Origin: Bombus terrestris
Lineage: Eukaryota; Arthropoda; Insecta; Hymenoptera; Apidae
Assembly (NCBI RefSeq): GCF_910591885.1
Contig: NC_063275.1
Coordinates: forward strand, 7,924,501 to 7,988,500
Length of the DNA: 64,000 nucleotides
Direction: 5' to 3'
How positions within the stretch are numbered: position 1 is the stretch's first letter; every line of letters begins with the position of its first letter. Of the stretch, positions 37,101-49,540 are shown one piece after another. A model generated the notes under the pieces. It did no database searches and was not told the DNA's origin. It saw only the letters and a list, made by a program, of their open reading frames with translations. The translations under genes were made by a program, and so were the position numbers.

Positions 37101-37599
37101 ATGAGCACCGCGTCAGGCAAGTCTAGCCCGATTTCTCAAAGTTGTAGAATCTCCAGCTCGTGCGAAGAAGCTTCGAGAGCCGTGAAAACCAGCAGAGGTC
37201 ACTCATCCGTCTGGTTTTAGTACTCGTTTACACAAGTCGTACCCGTCATTACAAAGCTCTGAACACAGTATTCTTCCATGACGATTAGACAGCTGTGCTC
37301 TAACGATCGGCAACTGCGTGTAGACGTCGTCCGAGAATCCCTGGTATCCCCAAACGTATTATTCTTTTAGCATGACCTCTTATTTCGCTGTTACTCTTTC
37401 TGGATTGTATGCCGTTTTGAACGCAGGTGAAAAGCGTTTCGCGTTTATAGAACAACAAGGAATTCGAAGGAAATTCACGTTGATCTGTAATCTTCTATTT
37501 GATGCTCTATCATACCAGCGAATCGAATTATCCATCATCGTCTTCTGCATATGCTTTAACGAATAAAAGTTGATTTGTATTATTCGTTGTGCAGAATTC

Positions 37600-37900
37600 A
37601 AAAGCTAACTGATTTTTATAAATTTTTATGAATTTTTATATTAATCAGTTGGTATTGTATTATATGAAATAAAGTTGAAATTCTCGCGTAATAGCTCTAA
37701 AAGCAATTTAGTTTTATGAACTCTTGTATTATCTATCTAAATAATATTATATGGAATCCTCCTTAGAGGATTCTTGTGCAACAGCTGTAGGAGTAACTAC
37801 AAATTTTTATCAATTTTCAGTATTGTATAGAATGAAGCATTGATTCTTGTATCATCTCTAAAGGCAGTTGATTTTCACGAACTATGAACAGCTTCTGAAT
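37600..37900 (+). repeat. Degenerate short-period repetition
   Basis: Three loosely similar stretches follow each other, starting ATTCTCGCGTAATAGCTCTA, GATTCTTGTGCAACAGCTGT and GATTCTTGTATCATCTCTAA. Each runs on through a GCA/GTA-rich step into AATTTAG/ACAAATT/GATTTTC. Spacing is uneven at 70-120 bp. It may be an eroded tandem repeat or chance in AT-rich DNA. Confidence 0.25.
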
Positions 37901-39518
37901 TTTCCTGAGGAAACCATTGCATTGATAATAAAGAATTAAATTTGAAAACCTTCTTAGGATATAAGGAAACATTCTTAAATCGACAATTAGCTAGAGTCCA
38001 GCATAATTTTAATTAATAATCGAATTTTTGTTATATTTATAGAAAAATTCAGTACCTTGAAATATATTATTTTTATATAGTACGTTACAGAACATTTTTC
38101 TCGATCTGCAAGAGAACTTTAAAAGAAAACTTCAAAAAATTTCATCGGTTATCATAATGTTAATATTGTATACACTGTTCAAAATAATTAGAGGTCTTCT
38201 ACTATGCAGGATTCTGTTGGATCAGTTAAGTGAATACAAGTGTGAAAATTCTATAGTCTTGATAGATTGATATGTTATTCCAATGATAAAGACTGATTTT
38301 GGGACAACGATTAAAAAAGAAGTGTAATAAATGAAGTAGTCTATATAAAAATCAAACTGGTCAACTTTACTTTTCGTAAATTTTTAAATATTGCTATCCA
38401 GGTACACGATTTTACATGATTTATATTTAATTGCCAAAAAATAACTGACTGGCTTTCAAAATTTATTTATCTCAAGAAATGATATAAGTAATAGTAAATT
38501 TCAAGATAAACTGTGAAAAACTGATATTTATAATAGTATCATTTTTCTGTATCTTTCAATTAATGGGGTTAATCAATATGACTGTCGGATGATTCATTAT
38601 CGCATCGAATCTGTATAAACAAGTTACTTTTCATACGCAAATCGTCATTCTGGACAAGAATGTTTTCTTTTCATACAATGTGTACCTGAAGGTGTCAAAA
38701 CATGTTTGAACAAACATGCCCATATGCATAATATACAGAGAATATTTTTGTAGTCAGAAATTACAAATTCTTTTTAGTGGAATTCACTATTTTTTCTAAA
38801 ATAACGTTGACATCATACACAGGCGTTATAAAAATATAAGGAAAATTCGTTATTTATTGATCTTTTAAATAATATCTATTTGATAGATAGATATTATCCG
38901 CAAGTTCTTCCGTTTATCAACAGCATAAGGTTTTCTTTTTTTATTATCTTTGTCTAATTGTAATTCTTCGCAGGATGAGTCTTTTAGAGAGAAATTTTAG
39001 AGAGAAAAGAAAAAGCACTGTTCTCATAACCTGTTTGGATACGAACTGACAACATAAGCACCGAATGTCCTTGTCGATACAGGACTCTTTCCTTACTGTT
39101 CTATCTATCACACAGATACTATTCGATGTTTCACTATGTACATACATGTATTACTATTAAATGTTTTATGAGAGAACAGAACAGCTATAAATAAGAAAAA
39201 TCTTACTATTTGTAAATTCAATCAGCTGCATGATGAATAGGTTTATTCCTATTTTGTTTTTATAATGCGATATTCAAAGATACATTTTTTGTCCTTCGAA
39301 CGATAGAACGATCCATAGAACAATTTAAAATTCTAATTTTAAGTAATAATTAAAAATTATATTCAATTGAATTTCGTATAACGACTTCTTCTATTCATAT
39401 ATTTTGTCACTATGGAATGTTTAACGTTATGTAAGTTGGCCCGACTCTTCAGAAGAAAGGAATTTGAGTTACGACAGTATCTTTTTAAATGAATGAATAT
39501 ATCGGAAATATTTATCTG

Positions 39519-40148
39519 CAGTTACTCACTTTAATATTCGGACGTTCTCCAAAAAAAAAAAAAAAAAAAAAATAATAATTTCCGTTCAAGTGACTTAAGA
39601 CAATTTTTTTGGAAAGTTAGAAGAATTAATTAATTAGATCGCGTGTAAAGAAGATTTGGATCAACTTAAATTTATCAGCATCGCGAAGAAAATAGTAAAG
39701 ATTGCTTTTTAGTTTTCTTTCCGAGCCTATAGTTGTAGATTTATGTCAGTTGTAGGTTGTAGGTCGTAGCCTATGCTAAAGATTTTATCGAAACCGGTTG
39801 ACGCCACGGGCAAAAAATAAGAATCTTTAGATTGCTTACAATTATTAACCGAAAGTCGTGAAAATCTGTGATTTTTTACCGTTTGTACCTCATAGCAATG
39901 TTTTCCGATTATGATGAAATCTTCAGCATGTATAGGCTACATTTTCATTACAAGCTCAGAAAGAAATGTTGGAAGAAGCGATATTTACTGTTTTCTTCAC
40001 GATGTCGATAAGTTGCAATAGTTCTAAATCTTTTTAACGCGTCATTTAGCAAACTAAATCTTCCAACTTCTGAAAAAAGGAAGTTTGGTCCACTTCAAAA
40101 GAAGTTATTCTGTTTTAAAAGTTGTCCGAATATTAAAGTGAGAAATTG
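39519..40148. mobile_element. Tc1-like non-autonomous element with long inverted arms
   Basis: The ends contain a perfect 19-bp inverted repeat, CTCACTTTAATATTCGGAC at 39525-39543 and its complement at 40124-40142. Weaker similarity reaches further out (CAGTTACTCAC against CAATTTCTCAC), giving a TACAGT-like Tc1 end, but clear TA duplications are not visible. Inside, the arms remain similar for about 190 bp: left GGAAAGTTAGAAGAATTAAT ... CAGCATCGCGAAGAAAATAG, right (complement) CAGAAGTTGGAAGATTTAGT ... GACATCGTGAAGAAAACAG. A 22-base A run (39551-39572) interrupts the left arm. The middle has no transposase frame. A truncated relative is at 1311-1495. Confidence 0.75.
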
Positions 40149-41365
40149 TATATGCCATAAAATGTTATAATGAACTCTTAGGAGTAGCAAATAAGAAAGA
40201 ATAAGGGAATGTGATACACAGAATTCTTTGTAGGAATTTATTGATGTATATCAATAGAGATACAGTTCAAATAAAGCTCCGACAAAGGCATCTAGGTAAT
40301 CAAATAATTCTTTAGCAGCTGTGTGTGATTAGTAACTGGTTATGTAGTTTTCCAAATTTGTATCACATGAAAGAATAGTTATTTTAACTAACATTCTTCA
40401 TTTTTTTTTTTTTCGTTATCGCACGTGTAATAGAACTTCCATTATCCGATCCAATTATTGCGCACCCTTTGATTAATTTTGTTTCTATATGAAAGAAGAT
40501 TATTTATTTTGGTCTATTTTATAGATAATGATATTCAAGTAACAATTTCTTTCAGTTTTTATTGTTATTATTCGATCTTTTTCGAATAATAAGAAAGGAC
40601 AATACCAAACTTCCCATTAACGGATCGAATTTTAAATCGACGTTCTTGTTATAAATAATTAAATTTTAGTTGCTTATAACGTAACCTACTTTTTTACTGT
40701 ATTTATAACATAGCTAAATATTAACTAATTTTAAATAAAAATTAAAAAATATATAAATTTCATACGTATATCCAATGTAAAAGCGTATGAGTAAAAAGCT
40801 TTCGCAGAATAAAGTTGGTACTTTAACTGGATATCGTGTTCCGCTCGACGAAGGATCGTGAACGACTTTACCCCAAATTCTATGAATTCCGAAGTATTCG
40901 AACAGCTTTAATTCAATCGTTTCCGTTAAACAGCTGAACGGAACGCCAATAGAGTTTCCTCTAAAAATAATCGGGCAGTTTGGAAGCAAAGATTAACCGA
41001 ACGATCTTGGAGGCATCGGTTTCCGCGCCGTCCATTTACGGCGTGTACGCAAACGTCGAGAATCAAAGCGGTTCTAGGCCGCGTCGCTTTATCCGTGCGG
41101 TATTTAGACAACGTTACACATTACACAATCGTCATTAACGAAGCATAGCGCAATTAATGCGAATTTTCCAAGCTGTCTACTGTTCAATGAGATTTAAAAA
41201 TGATTTGGTAGAAGCGGCAGGCGCGCACTGCGTATATTTCGAGTAAGTGCGGTCGGCTGAGTTTAAAGCAGGCTTTCCACGTTATTTTTGCACGAGGCAA
41301 CACTGGCGTCGCGTCGTTGCCGCGTCTCCCTTGTCGATCTCCTTTCCTGCCACTCTTCTCTCTAC

Positions 41366-41370
<5 letters not shown>

Positions 41371-41399
<29 letters not shown>
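41371..41399 (+). repeat. (TC)n microsatellite
   Basis: Fourteen uninterrupted TC units plus one T. It lies in a C/T-rich stretch of the GC-richer block 41000-41600, and open frames crossing it on plus (41247-41629) encode only Ser/Leu runs from it. A GAGA-factor type (GA/TC) binding role is possible. Confidence 0.95.
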
Positions 41400-41402
<3 letters not shown>

Positions 41403-42401
41403 ACCTCTGTGTACGACCCTACGACGACCACGTTGCCGATATCATCATCTTGAGGTCATCTCTCCCTCCGCTTACTTTCGGACCGACGACCATCAGGACC
41501 GGTAGAAGCTTCCTTCGCTTTTTTCAGTCGCCCACTTTTCCACCTGCTTCGATTGCAAGTCACAAGGGACAAAAATTGTCGGCCAAAGGCACTAATTTTG
41601 AGAAACGTGTTAATCTATTAAAGATCTAGTAACAGCTTGTCATTTGGCTTTAAATTCTCTAAACTCTATAAAATTGTAGAATCTAGATGAACTAAATGTA
41701 AATCCCTGGGATTCAATTCCCTTTCATAATTACGATGTTATAAAACAAAATTCGGAAATATAGATTGATCGATAAAAATTGCAAGTGGAATATTGCGTTA
41801 ACGCAACATTAGTCCTTAATAGCTTAAATTGCGTTTCCCTTTGTTGTAATGTATATATAGGTTGTAATGTATCGGCAACGAAGTAGAATTGGATGTTGTC
41901 CTACTAGACCTAGCGTTTAGCTTAAGAAACGTATGTTACTGACATATAGAGTGCAATAGAGTACAAGACTCGATTGTCATTCATTTAATTGAAAGTTTGA
42001 ATACTGCTGAATTGCTGAATTATATCCTTTATCTTCATAAAAATATTTGTAAATTATATATTACAGAGTCTGATGGCAACTGTATTTGAACAGACACAAA
42101 GTTACAGTTAAACTTCTATCATGGGTAGACTGGGGACATTTATGCAAGTGCAGAATTAAATATGGGCTTCACTTATTGAATATTGTATAAATTATACCTC
42201 TTTGCGCATTATGCACATGTACATTTTTGTACCTATAAAGTTTTCATAAATGCATATCTAGAAAAATACTGAGTATCTAATCCCATAACGTGGCGTTTGT
42301 TTAAAGTAGGACGACAAAATTTACTAGCATTCAAAGTTTCAACTAAATTCCTGATCCAAATGTTCTCCAGTTTGCTCTAAGTTCTCGTCAAAATTCGTAG
42401 T

Positions 42402-43546
42402 ACCATAAAAGTGAAAATATCCCCGATTGGGAACGTCTGCCGGCAAGGATCGCGACGTTTGTAACGCGAACCCTCGAGGAAACGCGATGACGACGATAGT
42501 AGGTCGGCTGTTTTATATTTAGTGACAATAAATTTTATAGGATAACTAAAAAACGACGATTTCGTAACGCGTCGCGAGTCACGGCTCGTTGTCTCTGTAG
42601 CTTGAATGTAGCCAAAACCACGGAAAGGTTATGCGACGAAAAGAAAATCGCGGCGAATATAAAGGCGAATTCCTGTTCTGTTTCTAAAACGCATTCCGTC
42701 AGTTGTCAGTGTTCACCGAACGCAGTGGTCGACACTCTATTTACCTTGCCTGGAGCAAGGCTGTGATTTCTACTTACCATAAATTGCGACAGAATAATGC
42801 CGATCGTGTTTATAGCCTCGCCCGATCCGTCGTCAAAACACCGGTTCACCTTTCTCTCGTAGAATTTCTCGTTTCGGGCGATTTTCTCAGCAACTCTGGA
42901 AGTTGCGCGTTACGTGACAAGTTTTTGTTATTTGAATTTCTCCCACGAGTCACCCTCGAATAAGTGCAATTATCGTTTCGCTCCTCTCTTGCCAGTAGCT
43001 CTAATGTTGGCGGAAGCGCAACACCACCTTTCACGCATTGTCTACCGACACGCCGCTCCGCGCCGTTTCGGACGCTTGACGAGTAATAGGCGAGAATTTT
43101 GTATTCGAAAGCGATCAAGAGATCAAGCAAGTAGTATCTCTCGCGTGACTGTATTTCACGACGAGCTCGATGTTTCACGGTCGTTACGTGTAATACTCGT
43201 ATGTAATGCTAGATTAGTGAAGTCGATCGTAATTATGTCCTCATTATCTCTCAGTGCTAGGTCGCGGTTAATATTCGCAGGATGGCTATACGACGATTAA
43301 TAACGATCCCTGTAAAGTTGTTTATCGTCATATCGGTGGATTGTCGTCAGCATTATAATGTCCGAAAACTTGATTCTGGAAGCGAAAGACTTTGTAACAC
43401 GTAGGTAGACGGTAATTAAAATATTCCATCGAGTAATCAAGAAACTCGGCAGACGCTTACGTCATTTGAAACGCGACATCAGAGATTCGCGTGATATGGT
43501 AAAAGTGTCGGGCCTGATTGGGAACGTCCGTTACTTTGTGACGCGA
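42402..43546 (+). promoter_or_regulatory. GC-rich intronic island with reiterated TTTGTAACGCG-type motifs
   Basis: The block is bounded by two direct copies of GATTGGGAACGTC (42425-42437 and 43516-43528), each preceded by a GTAAAAGTG/ATAAAAGTG-like step. Within it a motif near TTTGTAACGCGA recurs: GTTTGTAACGCGA (42457), TTTCGTAACGCG (42561), TTTGTAACACGT (43391), TTTGAAACGCGA (43465) and TTTGTGACGCGA (43535). A TATAAAG at 42658 and the initiator-like TCAGTTGTCAGTG at 42699 are 43 bases apart, a little too far for a standard core promoter. Open frames (42703-42963, 42914-43300, minus 42846-43178) match nothing known. An intronic enhancer or alternative FoxO promoter is the best guess. Confidence 0.4.
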
Positions 43547-46099
43547 TTCTGTACGCCTGCGCGGTTTTTTCCACATTTGGATGAATATTGATATTTTTAA
43601 TCTATTACATATCCTTTAACGTTGAATACATTAACAAAAATGTTATTTCATAGCATAATGTAGCGAGATATTTAGATAGGAAACAATGCGTTGTGAGTTT
43701 ATCAAAGTTGTGAACAATCGATGCGACTCGATGACTATGAATAACTTTCTTAACCAGTTGAAATTATTACATTCGGCTTTTTAATATTAGCGCCTAATAT
43801 TAGGCTTATTAATATTCTTTATAAAAGAAAGTTCGAGAGATTTACGTAATATCTTTTTCGTCACTAGTATTTCTTCTCCCATCTGAATTTTGTAATTCTA
43901 TGTACTTTCAATAAATTGTAAATTCAATTTCTTGAAAATCATGGAAATTCTTTTCTTTCTTTGATTTTTGTAGTGAGTATCTATAAAGTACACATTATCC
44001 TAACATATCTTTTGCATTTATTTTGACAAAATCGATATGTGAATTAATCTATACAAATGTGTTAAGAGTATTGCATCTACACAATTTGTATACATTATTT
44101 TACTGCTCCATTGTTAACGTCTTAATAACATAGCAATGCATATTTTCTATAATTTCTAACTCAATATATAAGATGTTGAGAAAAGATAAGTTAATTATAG
44201 ACAGAGAGATTAACCAAGTCGACTTCCTTTACATCTAAATATATTTTACATCTAAAAATATTTAATACTTTACATATCTACAATTGTTTTATTTATATCT
44301 TATACAATTTCGATAATTGTAAGTGTAACACTTGGTAAGTCTAATGTTTCATTACACTTTCTAATTATTTTCCAATCATTTACGTATATTTAAATCACAC
44401 TGTCTAAAAAGAAACTGATGTTAAACGTTTGACCTTAAAAAATTATAATTCCAAATTAGAAATGATACTATATTTAAACGCAAGAAATAAATGATTAACA
44501 AAGACAAAGAGTTTACCTCTGAAAAAATATACTTCTAAAATTTACTTCTATTAGCAGCAATTATTATTAGCATCAAAATAGGAAAATTAGAAGAAAACCG
44601 TATCACCCATTAATTCAAAAAAGTTGATGATCGTTTGCCAATTATTTTTTGTCACATTGAAATATTAACAAAGATCTGTTTCAAAATACTCGCGCTTCGA
44701 TGAAATTTATTTTGCTTTGAAGTGTTCTTAATGTATTTTTGATTTTTCAAATATGTACCATAATGGTTTGGTAATGAATATGAAGAAATGTATAACAGTA
44801 CCTATTTACAATATACATCTTCAGTTGTAAGCGATGTTATGTTCGTACGTACCCAATCATTGAGGCTCACTACTATTCATAAACTACGGCTCAATTTTTC
44901 TTCTACAACAATTAATGAAATAATCATAAGTTTCAATAAGTTGTTGTAATGAATAATATAGATGTGTTTGAACGAAGATCGAGTACTTAGTGAAAGTATC
45001 AGGTAAAATCAAGATGCGCAATGGTTGGACTTTTTTTTTAATCCGAGGACTTTGATAATTTTAAGTGCTGCCGATATTAATTTAGATTATTTTTAATATC
45101 ACATGATACATATGATTTACATTACCTTAGGATAACATTGAAAAAGAGGATGTTTTTTTTGTTGTTCATTTGAATATAACAGCTGAACTTTTGAATTTTA
45201 TTTTCATTAATTTACGTTGGTTACTAAATGCTTAATAAACACAGTTTTATACAGGTCTCCTATTTTCATTACAACTTCTAATCTATTCTATTGTTCATCA
45301 GATTCTATCATATTCATATGAACCTACTACTAAGTACATATTATGAAATTTAATATATTGAAATACGCGGAAAGATCATGTTGTTTTTTATGATTGATAT
45401 ATCTCGATATTATCTGTATATTATTATTTGATGCCTATATAAACTCTACTTAATAAATCCTACTTTTAATTGAACGTCAAATGTATCAATTATAGAGAAA
45501 AGGAAGTTCTATTCCGATGAGAAATTGGCAAAAATTATTCAACGTTCAGTAGTAATTTATCTCATCTTATCGATACGTTAATTAAAAAAAGAAAAAACAC
45601 TTTCTCATGACAAGAAAATGAATACTTTACGAACTTGCAGAAACTATTTCCATTCATTCCTAAAAAAGATAATTTTCCGGAAAAGTGATCTATTTAAGAT
45701 GCTATTCAATAAATACCAAAAAGGAAGTGCATATATCTATAGCAATTTTATGAAGGTATAACACCTTAGTATATTAGTATACGAATAGTATAAAAATTAC
45801 AGTGATACGCGAATACTTGTTGTATTGTATATATATGTAGATTGTACTTCTAGGCATCGGCGTGCGATTAAAGTTAGAATTTTTCCAGATTCAACTATTT
45901 ATATTTCCAAAATTCAACTCACACAAATTGAAAAAGAATTTACCAAAATCAACGCTTTTTTGATTTTTCTCCTTGGCATGGCAAGGAAAGCAAAAACAAC
46001 GAAATCGAGGGGAGTTTCGGTAACCGTTTTCCATGTGCGTTGGCGATGAAAATCGAGCAACATTCGGAAAAAAGCGAAAGAAACGTTTTCCCTTTCAGC

Positions 46100-46800
46100 C
46101 GAGCAAATTGGTATCGCGTTTCGGTGGCGCTTATACGTTCTTCGTGCTAAACTCCGGCCGTCTGTTGCGTGTTCACCGACAGATGCACATTCAGTGACGT
46201 AATGTCAGACGCGGAGCGTAACCGCACTCTTCACGTAACATACCCTTGACTCTCCTAATGAGTATCGCACATTCGTTACGTATGTTGCGCTTCGTGGACA
46301 GATACACACAGCGTGTCGAGCGAAGGTGCACACGGATGAGCGTACGACGTTGCACGCTGCATGCTCTGTATATACCTGTGCGCTGCACGTTGCGTCTGTA
46401 TCGCGGTTTATCTCAATGTTGTTACAAGAATACCACGCACCCCTTGTATGCCCGTTGGCTAAGCATCTAATAAAGCGTTTCTTCGCGATAAAAGCTCCAA
46501 GCCCAGGTTTTCTGCTTCACGTCGGTTACAAGAGACTGAGTGTTCCGTTGCGTTACTCGCGCTGAGATATAATAAATGAAAAATCGTGCGGCGGGCAGAA
46601 GCAGTTTTCCCAGCGTGCACCGGGAAACGGCCTTGATCGGAGTGTACTCGAAGACAGACGTAGATAAAGGCACAGAGAGAGAAAGAGAGTTGTTAGCAGG
46701 ATTTCTTGACCGAGTCGACTCTATAGACCATCTGGAAAAGAGACACACTGCATTGGTGGAACACGGGGAAGACTTAATAATTCCATGCAAATTTTTTCTG
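46100..46800. promoter_or_regulatory. GC-richer intronic island
   Basis: CpG-containing sequence with many TGCGC/GTTGCG steps and short internal echoes (CGTTGCACGCTGCATG, GCGCTGCACGTTGCGTC). Overlapping open frames on both strands encode Cys/Arg-rich sequence without a recognised family. It could be regulatory. The ATG-started frame beginning at 46576 is listed separately. Confidence 0.3.
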
Positions 46801-46968
46801 CGTAATACTAAATGTACATATGCGCGTCAGTGGAAGGATGTACAACTTACCTTCCGCAAGGAAAATATCTGCATTCTGAGTTTTATTCGTTATTACATAG
46901 TTATTATATTAAGTTATTCTGAACATACACGTTGTTTTGAATATGTAGTATATTATGAAAGAGAATAA
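46576..46968 (+). other. Unrecognised 130-codon open frame
   Basis: It starts with a true ATG and runs 130 codons. The first half is polar and charged (KTDVDKGTERERELLAGFLD, HLEKRHTALVEHGEDL), while the second half becomes hydrophobic and AT-rich (ILSFIRYYIVIILSY), which looks like read-through into ordinary intron DNA. I do not recognise the protein. It lies inside the putative FoxO intron on the same strand. It may be a chance frame in a GC-richer block or the first exon of a nested gene. Confidence 0.15.
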
Positions 46969-48299
46969 TTCGATCGAAACTGAATATTTTTGCTTCAAAT
47001 AAATTCTCCAATATTTAATGTACTTTTGCTAATACATTGGAAAAATACGTAGAATCTAAGGTTTTAACAGGAAAGAAACTGTTGATATTGCTGTAAAACT
47101 GCCCCTTAGTACTACCTTATTTCCTAAAATCTTCTGTATCTTTTCGTATAGAAATTATCAAGTGTATGACAAAAAGTAAAAATCGAATGCTGATAACTCT
47201 GAGAAATATAGCGCATAAGATACGACTTCAAATACTCAGTGATGCAATTTTTGGTTGTTTGCTCCGCCTTTCAAATTTCATGTTTACTCTATGAAGAGTA
47301 TGTTAATTTCAAAACAAAATTAGTCGCCAATACAAATAGAAGAATTATCAGTTTCGATAGACACGATGATGTACATATCCTATTATATCCGATTCTATTT
47401 TTATTACGCTTGGAATACCTATGTCACAGAAAACCCGGATTATACTTCCAGTATAACCCAATAATTATCTATAACACATCGAAGGAAGTTCGAAATATGA
47501 AAGTCATCTATTATAAATACCTAAAAGTTAGAAAAAAAATGGTAGAATTTATTAGGTACATTAATGTACTGTCTAGTTTTTAATCCTTTGAGTGACGTTC
47601 TATGACACGTGTTGATCATACGCTGCTTGCTGCGATAAAACATGCGATTGGCTGAGTGAGTTTCCACTTTTCATGTGAAAGTAACATATCGAATTTAGCC
47701 GAAAGTAATTGAAAATTAAAATGCAAAAATTTCAATAAAATTATTTACTTCTTATTTATATTACAGTTATATTACAAAATATATATTATATGTTTCGTAT
47801 TTGAAAAATTAATAATTTTCATAAAACACAGTTCAATATATGACTCAGTGTTACACATTTTATATTTATATTTATCTAATCTAATAGTAAAAAGATACTG
47901 CTCTTTTAATTACAATACTTTTTTAATTAAATGTAATTATGAAAAAGAGACTACTTATTTAATAGTATTTACTTATTGTAAAAAAGATCCTGATAAACTA
48001 AACGTTTTCCAAGATTATAAAGATATATAGGAATGTAAAAATAGTTTGTTACCAATGCTTTTGCTTTCATTTATAGGCACAAGAACAACCATACATGAAT
48101 GACTGTTACACATACCTAAACATCGGATACACACATATATAAGTATTAGGCTATACAAAAACGTAAAAGGATTCATAGATATTATAAATCTCTATGATCT
48201 TGATGTCGAATCCTTGTTGAATTCCAAGTTATGAATTTCTACTCTTCGGTCTCACCATATTAAAACGTTTATTAAAAGCTATATATGAAAATTCATTTG

Positions 48300-48700
48300 G
48301 AACGACAATGTTCATTAAGCAAAGACCTCGCTGGAAACTACACACGAGTTTTATCTGCTTCATACTGATTGGGCCCGATCTCCGATTCGAGGCACTGACC
48401 TCGCGTGCTATTTAATCGCCCTTCTCTGCCGCAGCTCGAGCCTCCTCGTTCCTCTTAAATCGCTTTCGCGTTTCTCTTCATCGGTCGACCAGCTTGTCCC
48501 TACGTTCTCGGACGTTCCTCTTCGTTCCTCCCTGCTTTCAGTTCGTCCTTCTTCCTATCTCTTATATGGAGAACGTCATTCCTCTTTTTTTCCCGGCGAG
48601 TTACGGTGTCCCGTATAAAATATTCTTACAGCATGCGTGTGTTGGCTTATACGCATTTACGCCTTACGCATACAACCGCCTGTTGGATCATTGAAATGTG
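48300..48700. promoter_or_regulatory. Small GC-rich intronic island
   Basis: A C/T- and CpG-enriched block (CCGATCTCCGATTCGAGG, TCGCCCTTCTCTGCCGCAG) in AT-rich intron. CTCTGCCGCAG|CTCGAG looks like a plus-strand 3' splice site near 48435, but the sequence after it does not read as FOXO. No gene recognised. Confidence 0.25.
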
Positions 48701-48888
48701 ACGCAATTCGACTACGCTCGAAGAGTACGTTCTTGAACCTAGTTGATATACGGATATAAAAAAGAAAAAAAAAAAATACTTCGAACGTATTTGAAGCGTC
48801 ATGATTTTCACATGGGACAGGTATATGAAGACCACAGGAATAAAATATATTAAGACGTTTATGTCAGCTAATAGCTAAAAAGAGGTAT

Positions 48889-49290
48889 CTTAATATGAAA
48901 TAGTTAAAAAAGGAAATAATCTGATAATTTCGATGATATAAGATTTTCGAAAATAAATGTTAAATTTATGGTATTTTGTAAGAAACGAATAATATTAGCT
49001 TAATTGTTGCGTTAGTTTCATGTAATTAACATTAATCTGTATTACTAATATGTTATTAATGCCTCTTAAATGGTCAAGAGAGTGACGAAAATACATATTT
49101 AATATCAAAGACAAATATAAAGATGTGGAATTAGCTGACAACATACTGAATCTTAAATTCGCTCTTTTATAAAGGACAGGAAATGTAAATTATTATAATT
49201 CTAACGGAAAATTTGTTAGCTGAAGGTTCGCACGATGATCGTATATTTTGATAGCAAAAAGTGATTTCTATATTTGTTTATTGTCTAATG
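48889..49290 (+). repeat. Dispersed repeat family B, copy 2
   Basis: Second copy of the family described at 30355, in the same orientation 18.5 kb away. The clearest shared pieces are AATATGAAATAGTTAAAAAA at its left, GATGTGGAATTAGCTGACAA near 49116 and TTATAAAGGACAG. Right-end similarity runs to TATTTGTTTATTG at about 49280. Confidence 0.55.
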
Positions 49291-49379
49291 AAAATTATAT
49301 AGTTCAATGGAAATTTTTATTACAAGATTTACAACTTCACTGTTTAATTATAAATCTTCTTCTGTGATATAATTACAGA

Positions 49380-49540
49380 TGTATTTATAAAAATTATGTA
49401 TATATTATATATTGTATTATAATATAATGTATTATATATTGTAATTATGTATATATTACGTAATATGTATAAATTATGTTATAAACATAATGTTATGTTT
49501 AACATAAATATATCATGTTAAAATTATATAATATGTATAA
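49380..49540. repeat. AT-only palindromic tract
   Basis: Almost pure A/T with repeated TATGTATATATTA and TATTATATATTGTAATTATG steps and self-complementary pieces (ATATTGTATTATAATATAAT, AACATAATGTTATGTT). It is a low-complexity tract that could extrude a cruciform. No gene. Confidence 0.6.

Noticed and set aside
41247..41629. Three overlapping plus-strand frames across the TC microsatellite
   Set aside because: Their length comes from the (TC)n tract, which is open in all frames and encodes Ser-Leu runs.
42658..42703. TATAAAG plus TCAGT as a standard core promoter
   Set aside because: The spacing of 43 bases is longer than the usual 30. Retained only as a note within the GC-rich island.
47242..47583. 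113-codon plus-strand open frame starting with ATG
   Set aside because: Composition (Tyr/Ile/Lys/Asn/Leu-rich) is that of AT-rich random DNA, there is no recognised domain and no promoter or splice context.
48170..48235. Hairpin AAGGATTC...GAATCCTT as a microRNA precursor
   Set aside because: The arms pair well only at the ends and around CATAGAT/ATCTCTATG, with large bulges. Such hairpins are common in AT-rich DNA and no known miRNA seed was recognised.
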